A stretch of 64,000 nucleotides of DNA, from assembly GCA_029248525.1 (NCBI GenBank), contig JAQWJE010000027.1, forward strand, positions 62,001 to 126,000. The letters run 5' to 3'. Each line of letters opens with the position of its first letter. The first letter of the stretch is position 1. Position numbers and translations under genes: made by a program. The notes below the pieces were generated by a model. The model did not search any database. It worked only from the letters and a program-made list of their open reading frames with translations, and was not told the origin of the DNA. Source of the DNA: Candidatus Binatia bacterium. GTDB taxonomy: Bacteria; Desulfobacterota; Binatia; UBA12015. Below, one piece after another: positions 29,275-38,069 of this stretch.

Positions 29275-30832
29275 TTGCTCTTCCCGACGCTCATCTTTGC
29301 CGCGTTCCTCCTGATCGTCCTGGCCGGGGATCGGCTGCTGCCCGGGAAGATGCGCACAGGCTGGCTTCTGACAGCCAGTCTGATCTTCTACTCCCTCTAG
29401 ATTCCGCAGTATCTCCTGCTCCTGCTCTTCAACATCGGAGTCAATTACTTTTTTCTCTGCCGCATGAGGCGTCAACAAGACAAAAGCGCTGGACGACCGG
29501 GGAGCGGCCGCGCGTGGCTGATCGCATCTTTGGTGTTTACTCTCTCCATTCTGGCGACATTCAAATATGCCGCCTTTCTCCAGGGTGCCCTGCTTCCCTT
29601 CACCACAATTCTCGCCGCGGGTCCCCTGCCGCTATCAGACCTCCTTCTGCCTCTGGGGATCTCTTTTTATTCCTTTCAGCTGATTGGCTTGCATGTCGAT
29701 ATCTATCGAGGCGCCGCCTACTTTCGCCCGCTATGCGCTTTTCGTCAGCTTTTTTCCGCAATTGATCGCCGGGCGAATTCTGCGCGGACAGGAGTTCCTG
29801 CCTCAGTTAACAGCGTCTGCCCGGATCACCACCGAGAAAAATCGACGCGGCATCTGGTTGATCGCATCCGGTTTGCCGAAAAAAGTCATCCTTGGAGATT
29901 TCCTCTTCGCGCCGCTCGTGGAACCGATTTTCGCCGATCCGGGTATCACAAGCGGACCGCTTCATTTACTCGCGATCTACGCTTTTGCCTTCCAGATCTA
30001 TTTCGACTTTTCGGGCTATACCGATATGGCCCGCGGCATCGCTCGGCTGCTTGGATTCGAGTTCCCCAAGAACTTCGAGGAACCCCATCTTTCCAGAAAC
30101 CCCACTGAATTTTGGCGCCGTTGGCAGATCACCCCGTCCCGATGGCTGCGCGATTATCTTTATATCCCTCTGGGCGGCAACCGGGGTGGGAGTTTCCGAA
30201 GCGGCAGCAACCTTCTGATCACGATACTGATGGGCGGGTTATGGCATGGCGCTGGTTGGAACTTCCTTCTTTGGGGTGGAATGCACGGGGTCCTGCTCGC
30301 TCTCCACCGCCCCCTGCGCGACACGGCACACGCGACCTCGCCCGGCCAGGTGCGGGACTGGTGGCGCATTCTGCTTTGCTTCCATGCGGTCACTTTTCTT
30401 TGGATATTTTTCCGTGCCAAGACACTGAATGATGCATGGTTGATGATCGAGGGGACGATCTCCGGATCATGGAATGGGCCCCTGCCCTTCTGGGGCATGA
30501 TTTTGATTTTCGCGGCCATGCTGATGCATTTCGCCGAGCGGTGGATTCGAAATCGCGCAGCGAAATTCCGAGAACAAGCGGCCGGGATTGTCGGCGGCGC
30601 TCAGGAAGGCTGCCTGCTCGGACTGCTTCTGGTTCTGGTGATCGCCGCCAGCGGTCGCGGCGGCGAATTTCTCGACTTGCATCGAACACTTCCCGACCGG
30701 GCCTTCCGCGACAGCCGGGATCATATCAATTTTCGGGATTCCGCAGATCCCACGGCCCGGATGGCTAAACCGATGCTCGATTGGCTGCTGCGCCGGGGCC
30801 GCTCCGTCGACCTTCCGTCGGATCCCAGCTAA
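29275..30832 (+). pseudogene. MBOAT/AlgI-like O-acyltransferase, broken by a stop and a frameshift
   Basis: Conceptual translation gives a membrane-bound O-acyltransferase of the AlgI/DltB type. The first part (from a TTG at 29275) reads FNIGVNYFFLCRMRRQ and LLPLGISFYSFQLIGLHVDIYRG. It is interrupted by TAG at 29398-29400, probably a mutated Trp codon (SLIFYSL-stop-IPQYL). Near 29715-29730 the reading moves to the next frame, where ARYALFVSFFPQLIAG, DFSGYTDMARGIA, NPTEFWRRWQI and the catalytic-His region GLWHGAGWNF continue intact. Either the gene is a recent pseudogene or the assembly carries errors. AlgI-type enzymes acetylate exopolysaccharides with a separate acetylesterase partner, which is not adjacent. 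Confidence 0.8.
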
Positions 30833-30842
30833 ACTTGCCCCC

Positions 30843-31925
30843 ATGGAAATCGGAGTCTGTGTGGCATCGCATATCGGAGACATCGAAACCGTCGTCGAAG
30901 CCGAAAAGCTGGGCTTCTCCCACGCGTGGATGGCCGACAGCCAAATGCTCTGGTCGGATTGCTACGCGACACTGGCGCTCGCAGCCGCGCAGACCACGAA
31001 AATTCAGCTCGGCACCGGTGTTGCGGTGTCTGCGACACGACCCGCACCTGTCCATGCGGCCGGCATTGCCACGATTAACGCGCTCGCACCCGGTCGGACT
31101 TTTTTTGGAATCGGCACCGGCAACACGGCGATGCGAACCATGGGACAACCCCCACACCGCATTCGCGAGTTTGATCATTACCTGGAGTCCATAAAGCCGC
31201 TCCTGCGCGGCGAAGAGGCCATGATGGGGCCGTTGACCCGTGGCGCGAAGCAAGCCCGGCCGATCCGGCACATCATGCCCGAGGACGGCTTCGTCAATTT
31301 CAGCGATCCGATACCACTCTACGTCTCGGGGTTCGGGCGAAGGTCCCTCGGCCTGGCAGGGAAATACGGCGACGGTGCTGTGCTCTCTCTGCCCCCGGAC
31401 CTGGCTGTCCTCGAGTTCCTCTGGCAGATGATCGAAGCGGGAGCGACCGAGGCGGGCCGGACAATCGATCGGGATCAGTTCTACACAACCGCGCTGACCA
31501 CCATTACGGTCCTCCACGAAGGCGAGCGTGCAGACTCCGACAGGGTCAAACGCGAGTGTGGCGCCATGGCCATGGCCAGTATTCATTATGCCTACGAGCA
31601 ATTCCGTAATTTCGGGCACGCCCCTCCCGCTCTGCTCGAAGAGATGTGGCCGCGGTACACAAAGATGCTCGAAGAATTCCCCGCCGAGCGGCGCCACCAG
31701 CGCATTCATGCCGGCCACAATTGCTGGGTGCTGCCCGAGGAAGAAGGCTTTCTCACGGAAGAGATTCTTCGGACCACTTGCATGATCGGCACCCGCGACG
31801 AACTCCTGACACGGCTACGCGACCTTGATGCAGCCGGTCTCGATCAGGTCATGCTCCTGCCCGGATTCGACGCCCGCCGCGAGGTTCTGGCACAAGTCGC
31901 CGCAGAGCTCCTGCCGCACCTCTGA
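30843..31925 (+). CDS. LLM class F420-dependent oxidoreductase
   Basis: The 360-residue LLM protein starts MEIGVCVASHIGDIETVVEAE. GFSHAWMADSQMLWSDCY occurs near residue 24, and FFGIGTGNTAMRTMGQ near residue 90 is a flavin-phosphate-like segment. It resembles F420-dependent methylene-tetrahydromethanopterin reductase-like enzymes found in catabolic clusters. It begins 10 nt after the MBOAT pseudogene and converges with the P450 gene. Substrate unknown. Confidence 0.86.
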   Translation: MEIGVCVASHIGDIETVVEAEKLGFSHAWMADSQMLWSDCYATLALAAAQTTKIQLGTGVAVSATRPAPVHAAGIATINALAPGRTFFGIGTGNTAMRTMGQPPHRIREFDHYLESIKPLLRGEEAMMGPLTRGAKQARPIRHIMPEDGFVNFSDPIPLYVSGFGRRSLGLAGKYGDGAVLSLPPDLAVLEFLWQMIEAGATEAGRTIDRDQFYTTALTTITVLHEGERADSDRVKRECGAMAMASIHYAYEQFRNFGHAPPALLEEMWPRYTKMLEEFPAERRHQRIHAGHNCWVLPEEEGFLTEEILRTTCMIGTRDELLTRLRDLDAAGLDQVMLLPGFDARREVLAQVAAELLPHL

Positions 31926-31935
31926 GGGAGATAGA

Positions 31936-31954
31936 GTCCGCCGCTTCAGCGGAC
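31936..31954. terminator. Possible bidirectional hairpin between convergent genes
   Basis: GTCCGC and GCGGAC form a 6-bp G+C-rich stem with a 7-nt loop in the short gap between the LLM stop and the P450 stop. No T tract is present, so termination is only suggested by location. Confidence 0.25.
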
Positions 31955-33214
31955 GGCCTGAAGGCGAATCGGCAGATGCGCCAATCGCCGAACAAAAATA
32001 CTGTTGGCATGCCGAACCTTCGCCGAGTCATCAAGCTGGAACCCGTTGGTCGAGCCGAGAAGTTCCTCGAGGACCACTCGCGCCTCAAGTCTTGCAAGGT
32101 GGGCACCAACGCAGAAATGGGCGCCACGCCCGAAGCTCATATGGTGTCGTGGATGGGTTCGATCGAGTTGCAATTGCTCGGGCTCGTCATAAACAGCCGG
32201 GTCCCGATTCGCAGCGGCCCAGAGCAGCATGAGTCGATCGCCCGCCTCCAGGGCAAAACCGCCCAGCTCGCAGGCGCGACGAACCGAGCGGTAGTGGAAT
32301 TTGAAGGGAGGCTCAAGCCGCAGGACCTCCTCGATGAAAGCCGGGATCCGTGTCGGTTCGCAACGAAGCTCATCCGCCAGCTCCGGGTCTTCCGCCAGCA
32401 GACGAATCGCCGACCCAAGCAGTGCGCTGGTTGATTCACCACCGGCGCCAAACATGACGATTGCAATCCCGATCGCCTCGGTCGGATCGATCGCCTCGGA
32501 AGCAACTCCTCCGGCCAACAGCTCCATCAAGGTCGGCGCCTGATCGTTTGCCGCAGAGGGCGATGTTGTCGCCGGCAGATGCTCACTCAGGTAAACGGCC
32601 ATCGCCAGAGTATCCTCGGCCAGTCCCTGCATTCTCTGGAGGTCAAGATCGCCGGCCAGCATCTCTCCACCCATCATTGCCCATTGCCGATGCTGATCGA
32701 CGTCTTCGGCCGGCAAGCCGAGGAGATGTCCAATGACACGAGCGGGAACCGTTTCTGCCAAAGGGACGAAATCCCCCCCGCCGGCATCCAGCAGCGTGCG
32801 CAGGTTCGATCGCACCCACGCGCGGATCTCGGGCTCCATGGCGGCGATCTGACGCTCGAGCAGCCGAGCACGGACCAAATTCCGGTGGCGGGCGTGTGCC
32901 GGCTCATCGGCCGTCGCAATGACTTGTGTGCCGGCGGAGACGGGCAGATCGAATGTCGTGGGCGTGCCGTCGACATCTCGCAGAAGAACTCCGGTCAAAT
33001 TAGCCGAGAAGTCCTCCTCGCGACCCAGTGCCTCGACGATGATCGCCCACGAACTCAGCAGATGCACACCGGTATCTCCAACCCTCGCAACCGGGTGATT
33101 CTCCCGGAGTTCCCGCAACATGGGGTGCGGATTCTGGAGAAAATCATCCGAGAGAATCAATCGCGGATCCTCGGGAAAGACGGGGGCTCGGGGGAATTTT
33201 AGTTGATTTTCCAT
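31946..33214 (-). CDS. Cytochrome P450
   Basis: The 422-residue bacterial class I P450 has an I-helix GAGGESTSAL (acid-alcohol-type pair replaced by GE-ST), a K-helix EVLRLEPP (ExxR) and the haem-binding loop SFGRGAHFCVGAHLAR with the axial Cys. Redox partners (ferredoxin, reductase) are not adjacent. Substrate unknown; the neighbourhood of SDR, LLM and flavoprotein genes suggests hydroxylation of a terpenoid, steroid or aliphatic compound. The ATG at 33214 (MENQLKFPRAP) is preferred over the longer frame to 33304. Confidence 0.92.
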   Translation of the reverse strand: MENQLKFPRAPVFPEDPRLILSDDFLQNPHPMLRELRENHPVARVGDTGVHLLSSWAIIVEALGREEDFSANLTGVLLRDVDGTPTTFDLPVSAGTQVIATADEPAHARHRNLVRARLLERQIAAMEPEIRAWVRSNLRTLLDAGGGDFVPLAETVPARVIGHLLGLPAEDVDQHRQWAMMGGEMLAGDLDLQRMQGLAEDTLAMAVYLSEHLPATTSPSAANDQAPTLMELLAGGVASEAIDPTEAIGIAIVMFGAGGESTSALLGSAIRLLAEDPELADELRCEPTRIPAFIEEVLRLEPPFKFHYRSVRRACELGGFALEAGDRLMLLWAAANRDPAVYDEPEQLQLDRTHPRHHMSFGRGAHFCVGAHLARLEARVVLEELLGSTNGFQLDDSAKVRHANSIFVRRLAHLPIRLQAVR

Positions 33215-33298
33215 AGCTCTCCCACCCGACCCTAACGAGTATCGAGGCGGGAGACGACTCTTTGCCCTCTCGGGAGAGTCAATATACCGTGCGGCACC

Positions 33299-34363
33299 AT
33301 GCAATCTCTGGTTCTGACCTTCGTCTCGATTCTGGTTCGCGCCCCCCGCTGGCTCCTGCTCCGGCTATCCGGGAAACCCCAGCAAGTTGTAGGAGACAGG
33401 AAGCTCCTTCCCGCTTTTCAACTGCTCTGCACCCTCGTGGCGAAAGGCAGTGCACCACTGGAAACCATGACGCCAGCCGATGCGCGTAAAATGCAGGGAG
33501 ATATGAACCTCGACCCGCCACCACCCGGGTGCCGGACGGTCGACCACCGAATTCCGGTCAAAGGCGGCGAGATCACCGTGCGGGAATATAGTCCCGAGAA
33601 CTTGGAGGGAGCAAGCCCCGCACTGGTCTACTATCACGGCGGTGGCTGGGTCCTGTTTGATCTGGAGAACCATGGAGGTCTCTGCACGAGGCTCGCATTG
33701 ACCGCGCGTTGTCGCGTCTTCTCCGTGGATTATCGACTGGCGCCCGAACATCCCTACCCCGTCCCGTTGGCCGACGCCGAAGCTGCCTTCGATTGGGTGG
33801 AGGCCAACGCCGAGCGCCTGAAGGTCAGCCCGGATCGCATAGCGGCCGGTGGTGATAGCGCAGGCGGGAACCTCACCGCAGCGCTTTGCATCTCGCGCAA
33901 AGCCGCGGCGAGGACAATCCCCTTCGCGCAACTCCTGCTCTACCCGGTGACCGACCTCTCGTTTAACACAAAGTCCTTTGAGGAATGCTCCGAGGGTTTC
34001 ATACTGACCCGTGCGAGCATGGAATGGTTTCGCGGCCACTATGCGCCGGACCCCGCAACCTGGAGTGACCCCACATTGTCGCCGCTGTGCGCCGAAGATC
34101 TCTCCGGCCATGCCCCTGCCGTTGTGATCACGGCGGGCTTTGACCCCCTACGTGACGAAGGTGATGCCTACGCCCGGAAACTGGCAGCCGCAGGCGTGCC
34201 GGTTCTCCACCAGACCTATCCCGAGCTGATTCATGGCTTTGCCAATATGAGTTTCGTCCCGGCGGCGGGCAAAGCCGTCGAGGAGATCGGTCAATTTCTG
34301 GCTCGACAAATCAGCGATGCGCCGGGCAGTAATCTTGAGGCGACAGCGACCGTCGGCTCTTAG
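33299..34363 (+). CDS. Alpha/beta hydrolase of the hormone-sensitive lipase family
   Basis: The 354-residue esterase has the HSL oxyanion motif YYHGGGWVLFD and the nucleophile elbow AGGDSAGGN. The acid residue lies near GFDPLRDEGDAY and the catalytic His in ELIHGFANM. A hydrophobic N-terminal segment (residues 5-20) may anchor it. HSL family esterases hydrolyse short acyl esters. It is divergent from the P450 gene, with an 84-nt shared upstream region that contains interrupted inverted repeats (GACTCT/AGAGTC at 33256-33280). Confidence 0.88.
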   Translation: MQSLVLTFVSILVRAPRWLLLRLSGKPQQVVGDRKLLPAFQLLCTLVAKGSAPLETMTPADARKMQGDMNLDPPPPGCRTVDHRIPVKGGEITVREYSPENLEGASPALVYYHGGGWVLFDLENHGGLCTRLALTARCRVFSVDYRLAPEHPYPVPLADAEAAFDWVEANAERLKVSPDRIAAGGDSAGGNLTAALCISRKAAARTIPFAQLLLYPVTDLSFNTKSFEECSEGFILTRASMEWFRGHYAPDPATWSDPTLSPLCAEDLSGHAPAVVITAGFDPLRDEGDAYARKLAAAGVPVLHQTYPELIHGFANMSFVPAAGKAVEEIGQFLARQISDAPGSNLEATATVGS

Positions 34364-34968
34364 AAACGCTCGAGAGTATTCTGGTCGGTGTGGTGCATTT
34401 CGGCCCCGCCGTGCGATGCCATCTCCATTACAAGATCTTCCTTGTAGGAGAATTTCCCATCCGAAAGGTCGACCGCCAACTCAAAGGAAACACTCCGAGC
34501 CGCTCCGTCGTAGAGATAGGCGTTGGAGAGAATGCCATTGGTCGGTGATCCTTCCTTGGCCGTCAGCTTGAAGCTGGAGGCGTCGGGAGCCGCCTCGCCG
34601 ATCGCCACGATTGTCGTCGAGCGCGGAACCATGAAACATCTGTGGATCAGACCCGTCGCCGGCTCAAAGAGCCAATAACCAACTTCCATATGGAAGAAAT
34701 CGTCCGCCCCGAGACGCCAGGCCTTCATGCGGTAATCGAGCCCGAAAAGCTGTTGCTTACCATTGTCCACAGGCCCGAAAGGGTCGAAGGAGGCTTCCTC
34801 GCGATAGAGGTTCTCGATGTCTTTCTTCTCCGAGTACGAATAGGAAAAGTCCCGGCCCTTGTCGCTGGCCCATTGTCCGGCCAGCTTTTGCAAAGGCCCC
34901 CAACGCTCGTCGGCGTCCGTGAACGAATCCATATGAGCGGCCCGGTTGAAAGATGTTCCAATCGTCAT
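34360..34968 (-). CDS. FABP-like / nitrobindin-type beta-barrel protein
   Basis: The 202-residue protein has the THAP4/nitrobindin-like heme-binding beta-barrel layout: LQKLAGQWASDKGRDFSYSY early, FHMEVGYWLFEPATGLIHR in the middle, and SFELAVDLSDGKFSYKEDL with a C-terminal His-rich HGGAEMHHTDQN. Relatives bind haem or fatty ligands; ligand unknown here. Start at 34968 or at MDSFTD (34932). It overlaps the end of the convergent esterase gene by 4 nt. Confidence 0.6.
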   Translation of the reverse strand: MTIGTSFNRAAHMDSFTDADERWGPLQKLAGQWASDKGRDFSYSYSEKKDIENLYREEASFDPFGPVDNGKQQLFGLDYRMKAWRLGADDFFHMEVGYWLFEPATGLIHRCFMVPRSTTIVAIGEAAPDASSFKLTAKEGSPTNGILSNAYLYDGAARSVSFELAVDLSDGKFSYKEDLVMEMASHGGAEMHHTDQNTLERF

Positions 34969-35030
34969 GGAGCCCGGTTTACCCCAAGAGGCGTCGCATT
35001 TGAAGATCCGCAGACATATTACGACTGAAA

Positions 35031-35060
35031 AACCTTCATAAAACCGAAGGTTTATTTTTC
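35031..35060 (-). terminator. Hairpin between the DoxX and FABP-like genes
   Basis: AACCTTC and GAAGGTT form a 7-bp stem with an 8-nt loop. Poly-T runs flank it on both sides when read from either strand (TATTTTT on plus; TTTTTC on minus). It would end the minus-strand DoxX transcript about 40 nt past its stop codon. Confidence 0.5.
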
Positions 35061-35094
35061 CCCAGCGCCGATAATTGGGGCGCGGCCACCGGAC

Positions 35095-35550
35095 CTAACC
35101 CGGAATCGTCTGAAAAAGCAGTGCGTCCAGAGAGAATCGGCCAGGGCCAATCAGGAAGAGGACAAGCGAAATGACCACCAGATTGATCGTATACTCTGCC
35201 CCCGGGGGTTCGTTGGTAATCAGGTAGCCCGCGCCTCGGTGCCCCACCACACCCGCGACCAGCATGGTTCCGACCAGCAGGAGGCAGGCAGGCCGCATCA
35301 ACAACCCCAGCGCCAGCAGTGTACCCCCGACAATTTCCGAGAGCATCGCAATCCGCGCCTGGACTTCCGGCATCGGCACCCCGCGCTCCCGGAGAAACTC
35401 CGTGAAACCCGCCATCGTACCCGAACCGACGAGCCCCAGCTTGCCCAAACCGTGCACGACAAAACAGACGCCAACGGCGACTCGACCCAGAAGTGATCCG
35501 AAGTCGATCGTCTCCGTGGTGCTCCCCAGTAGAAGTTCTCCAATTTCCAT
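35095..35550 (-). CDS. DoxX family membrane protein
   Basis: The 151-residue protein has four membrane segments and the DoxX pattern LLGRVAVGVCFVVHGLGKLG near residue 20 and LSEIVGGTLLALGLL near residue 75. DoxX proteins are small inner-membrane proteins linked to oxidative metabolism and quinone or thiosulfate oxidation, with unclear biochemical roles. The ATG at 35550 is preferred over the one at 35568. Two more DoxX genes lie at 36783 and 37201. Confidence 0.82.
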   Translation of the reverse strand: MEIGELLLGSTTETIDFGSLLGRVAVGVCFVVHGLGKLGLVGSGTMAGFTEFLRERGVPMPEVQARIAMLSEIVGGTLLALGLLMRPACLLLVGTMLVAGVVGHRGAGYLITNEPPGAEYTINLVVISLVLFLIGPGRFSLDALLFQTIPG

Positions 35551-35643
35551 GATCCTGTTGTAACGCAATTTTACAGCAAAAGGATGCAGCTAACCTTGCC
35601 GAACAATCTGCACGGCAGAGGGCGCGTGAACCGGAGAACACTG

Positions 35644-36717
35644 ATGCGAAAATACAAAGTCATTCAATGGGCGACCGGCGTTGTCGGAACCGCCTCCCTG
35701 AAAGGTGTGGTCCGAAACCCCCTGCTCGAACTGGTCGGGGTCAAAGTCTATACCGACAGCAAGACGGGCCTCGACGCAGGCGATATCGCCGGCATAGACA
35801 AAACCGGAATCACCGCCACGCAAGACATCGATGCGATCCTTGCCCTCGACGCGGACTGTGTCCTTTACTGCCCGATGCCATGGACGGTGGAGGAGATGTG
35901 CCGCATTCTCGAGGCAGGCAAACATATCGTGACCCCTTGTCCGTATTGGTTCCCCTTCCGGCAGGACCCCGAGGCAGCCCAGCAGATCGAAGCCGCCTGC
36001 CGGAAAGGTGGCGTTAATTTCCATGCAAATGGTTGCAACCCCGGCGGGATTGCCGAACGCTTCCCTCTGACCTTTACCGGCTGGTGCAATCGAATTGACA
36101 AGATCACGATGACCGAATGTGGCGACTGTCGCACCTATAGTTCGGAGGGGGTCGTTCGCGAATTGATGAATCTTGGCAAGACACCCGAAGAGGCCGACGC
36201 GAATCCCATCAAGGAGATGCTGAAGGCTTTCTGGTACGAGCCCATCGAGATGATCGCCGAAGGCATCGGCTCCGAGGTGATCTCCTATGAAGCCAGAAAC
36301 GACTACATTCTGGCCAACCAGGATATCCAAACTGCCGTCGGCATCATCGCGAAAGACACCATCGCCCTGAACCACTACCAGCACATCGGCGTGACCCGCG
36401 AGGGAACGAGGATTGTGCAGGAGCAAATTTGGTTCATGGACGACAACGACCAGACACGTCTCCAATCGAAGATGGACATCCCGCGAGAGTCCGGATGGCG
36501 CATCGCGCTCGAAGGGGACGTGAACCTGAACATCGATGTCGATTTCCCCTCGGACCTGAATCAGGAGCAACGAGTCGCGCAAGGCATGGCGACCACGGGG
36601 AACCATCTGGTGAATTCGGTTCAGGTCGTATGCGACGCCGAAAACCCGGGCATCAAGACCTTCCTCGACCTGCCGATGATCACCGGGAGAATGGGCAACT
36701 ACAGCATGCCGCGCTAA
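35644..36717 (+). CDS. NAD(P)-dependent dehydrogenase of the dihydrodipicolinate-reductase-like fold
   Basis: The 357-residue protein has an N-terminal Rossmann domain (VIQWATGVVGTASLKGVVRN, with GxxGxxS-type motif) followed by a long C-terminal domain with NGCNPGGIAERFPL near residue 135 (start at ATG 35644). This matches DapB-N-like amino-acid or amine dehydrogenases such as 2,4-diaminopentanoate dehydrogenase-like proteins. Substrate unknown; similar proteins are common in actinobacterial and binatial catabolic regions. Confidence 0.75.
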   Translation: MRKYKVIQWATGVVGTASLKGVVRNPLLELVGVKVYTDSKTGLDAGDIAGIDKTGITATQDIDAILALDADCVLYCPMPWTVEEMCRILEAGKHIVTPCPYWFPFRQDPEAAQQIEAACRKGGVNFHANGCNPGGIAERFPLTFTGWCNRIDKITMTECGDCRTYSSEGVVRELMNLGKTPEEADANPIKEMLKAFWYEPIEMIAEGIGSEVISYEARNDYILANQDIQTAVGIIAKDTIALNHYQHIGVTREGTRIVQEQIWFMDDNDQTRLQSKMDIPRESGWRIALEGDVNLNIDVDFPSDLNQEQRVAQGMATTGNHLVNSVQVVCDAENPGIKTFLDLPMITGRMGNYSMPR

Positions 36718-36782
36718 CGAGGGCGTGCCCCCGCGAGCCAGGGGAAGCCCGAGACCCGCTCAACATTGCCAGCCGGTCCCGT

Positions 36783-37142
36783 TCAGCTGCCTCTGCCGCT
36801 CGCGTACCAGGCGATGAATGCGTTGACGACCAGCAGGAAAGCGGCGGGCAGGATCTCGAAGACCGGATCATTTACGCGGACTCGGGCTCCGACCCCAAGC
36901 AACATCAAGAGCGCCAGTCCGCCGGCAGCCCAGGGAACCAAAGGCGGGTAGAAGTAGCCTACAATCAGGCCCAGAGCTCCCAGAACTTCCAGACTGCCCG
37001 TAAGGCGCCGGAAGTCCGCGAGCCCGAATCTCCGAAATTCCTCAACCATCGCGTCGGCAAACAGGCAGCTGAGCCCATAAAAGAGGAAAAGAGTCAGCGA
37101 CAAAACTTTCGCCACTTGGTAGATGGACTCGACAGACGGCAT
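36783..37142 (-). CDS. DoxX-like membrane protein, divergent partner A
   Basis: The 119-residue protein has four membrane segments, FGLADFRRLTGSLEVLGALGL near residue 35, and a charged N-terminus MPSVESIYQVAKVLS. I take the ATG at 37142; the frame is open further but leads into the promoter of the opposite gene. It is divergent from a second 119-residue DoxX-like gene 58 nt away. Function unknown. Confidence 0.75.
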   Translation of the reverse strand: MPSVESIYQVAKVLSLTLFLFYGLSCLFADAMVEEFRRFGLADFRRLTGSLEVLGALGLIVGYFYPPLVPWAAGGLALLMLLGVGARVRVNDPVFEILPAAFLLVVNAFIAWYASGRGS

Positions 37143-37200
37143 TTTCAAGCTAGATTGTAGACGGTTCCACGCGTACCGCACCCCAAGGAGTGTTTTTTTT

Positions 37201-37560
37201 ATGATTTCAATACTTTTGCAGTTTATTGTCGGCGCCGGCCTGCTCAATGTCTGGTTGCTTCGAGCCCAAAACCCCACAGCATACCGCGGTGGCGGCGCAC
37301 AATCGCTGCAGGAAGAATTCGCCACCTACGGGCTCCCTGACTGGTTTTTTTATTTGATCGGGTTCCTGAAGATCGGCTCGGCGCTTTTGCTGTTGGGCGG
37401 CATCGCCCTTCCCAGCCTCGTCCAACCCGGAGCCAGCATCGTGGTCGGGCTGATGCTCGGAGCGATTGCGATGCATCTAAAGGTCGGCGACGAGCCGATG
37501 AAATCGCTGCCTGCCGCACTCATGCTCGGGATGAGTCTCGCGATTCTCTATCTGAACTAG
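37201..37560 (+). CDS. DoxX-like membrane protein, divergent partner B
   Basis: The 119-residue protein has four membrane segments and the parallel motif YGLPDWFFYLIGFLKIGSALLL near residue 46. A Shine-Dalgarno AAGGAG lies before a run of eight T residues that abuts the ATG at 37201. It is the same length as partner A and has similar layout, so the two are probably paralogues from an old duplication and inversion. Function unknown. Confidence 0.75.
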   Translation: MISILLQFIVGAGLLNVWLLRAQNPTAYRGGGAQSLQEEFATYGLPDWFFYLIGFLKIGSALLLLGGIALPSLVQPGASIVVGLMLGAIAMHLKVGDEPMKSLPAALMLGMSLAILYLN

Positions 37561-38069
37561 ACACTCGAGATCGCCCGAGGGGGTCGTGCCACCGACCCCG
37601 GGCCAAAATGAAGAACAACCGCAGCGCATGAGCGAGCAGTGGGAACTCTGCGAGGCCGGAAGGGATTGGGCAGCCGACACAGGGGCTATGAGAGTACCTC
37701 GTTCCGGGTACGGATCCATCTCGACCTCCACCGTCCGCATGCACGCGACACCACCGCGCCGATCCATAGCTACCGCTGCATCGTCGCCCGCCACCGCAGC
37801 CTGATCGATGGCCGCACGCGTCGTTGAGGATCGCGTCCCTGAGTCCCGCATCCGCCCACGGTATCCGCTTGAAGTTATCCATTCGTAAGACGCTCTCGGC
37901 AGGGGGCATCTACCAAGCTTGATCCGGCCAAGCGTCACGACGACGCATACGCTTTCTGATTCGGCGTGGCGGAGTCCTTGATGTTTGCGGATACGAGAAA
38001 GCGTTTGCCGTAGACTCTGTAGTGCAACGAACGATTTACGCCGAAAACAAAAAATAAACGCGGAAAAAC
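37561..38069. other. Long intergenic stretch without a convincing gene
   Basis: Several short overlapping frames occur on both strands but none has a recognised fold, a good ribosome binding site or consistent codon pattern. The last 60 nt before 38070 are A-rich (AAAACAAAAAATAAACG) and probably hold the promoter of the esterase gene. Nothing else seen. Confidence 0.5.
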
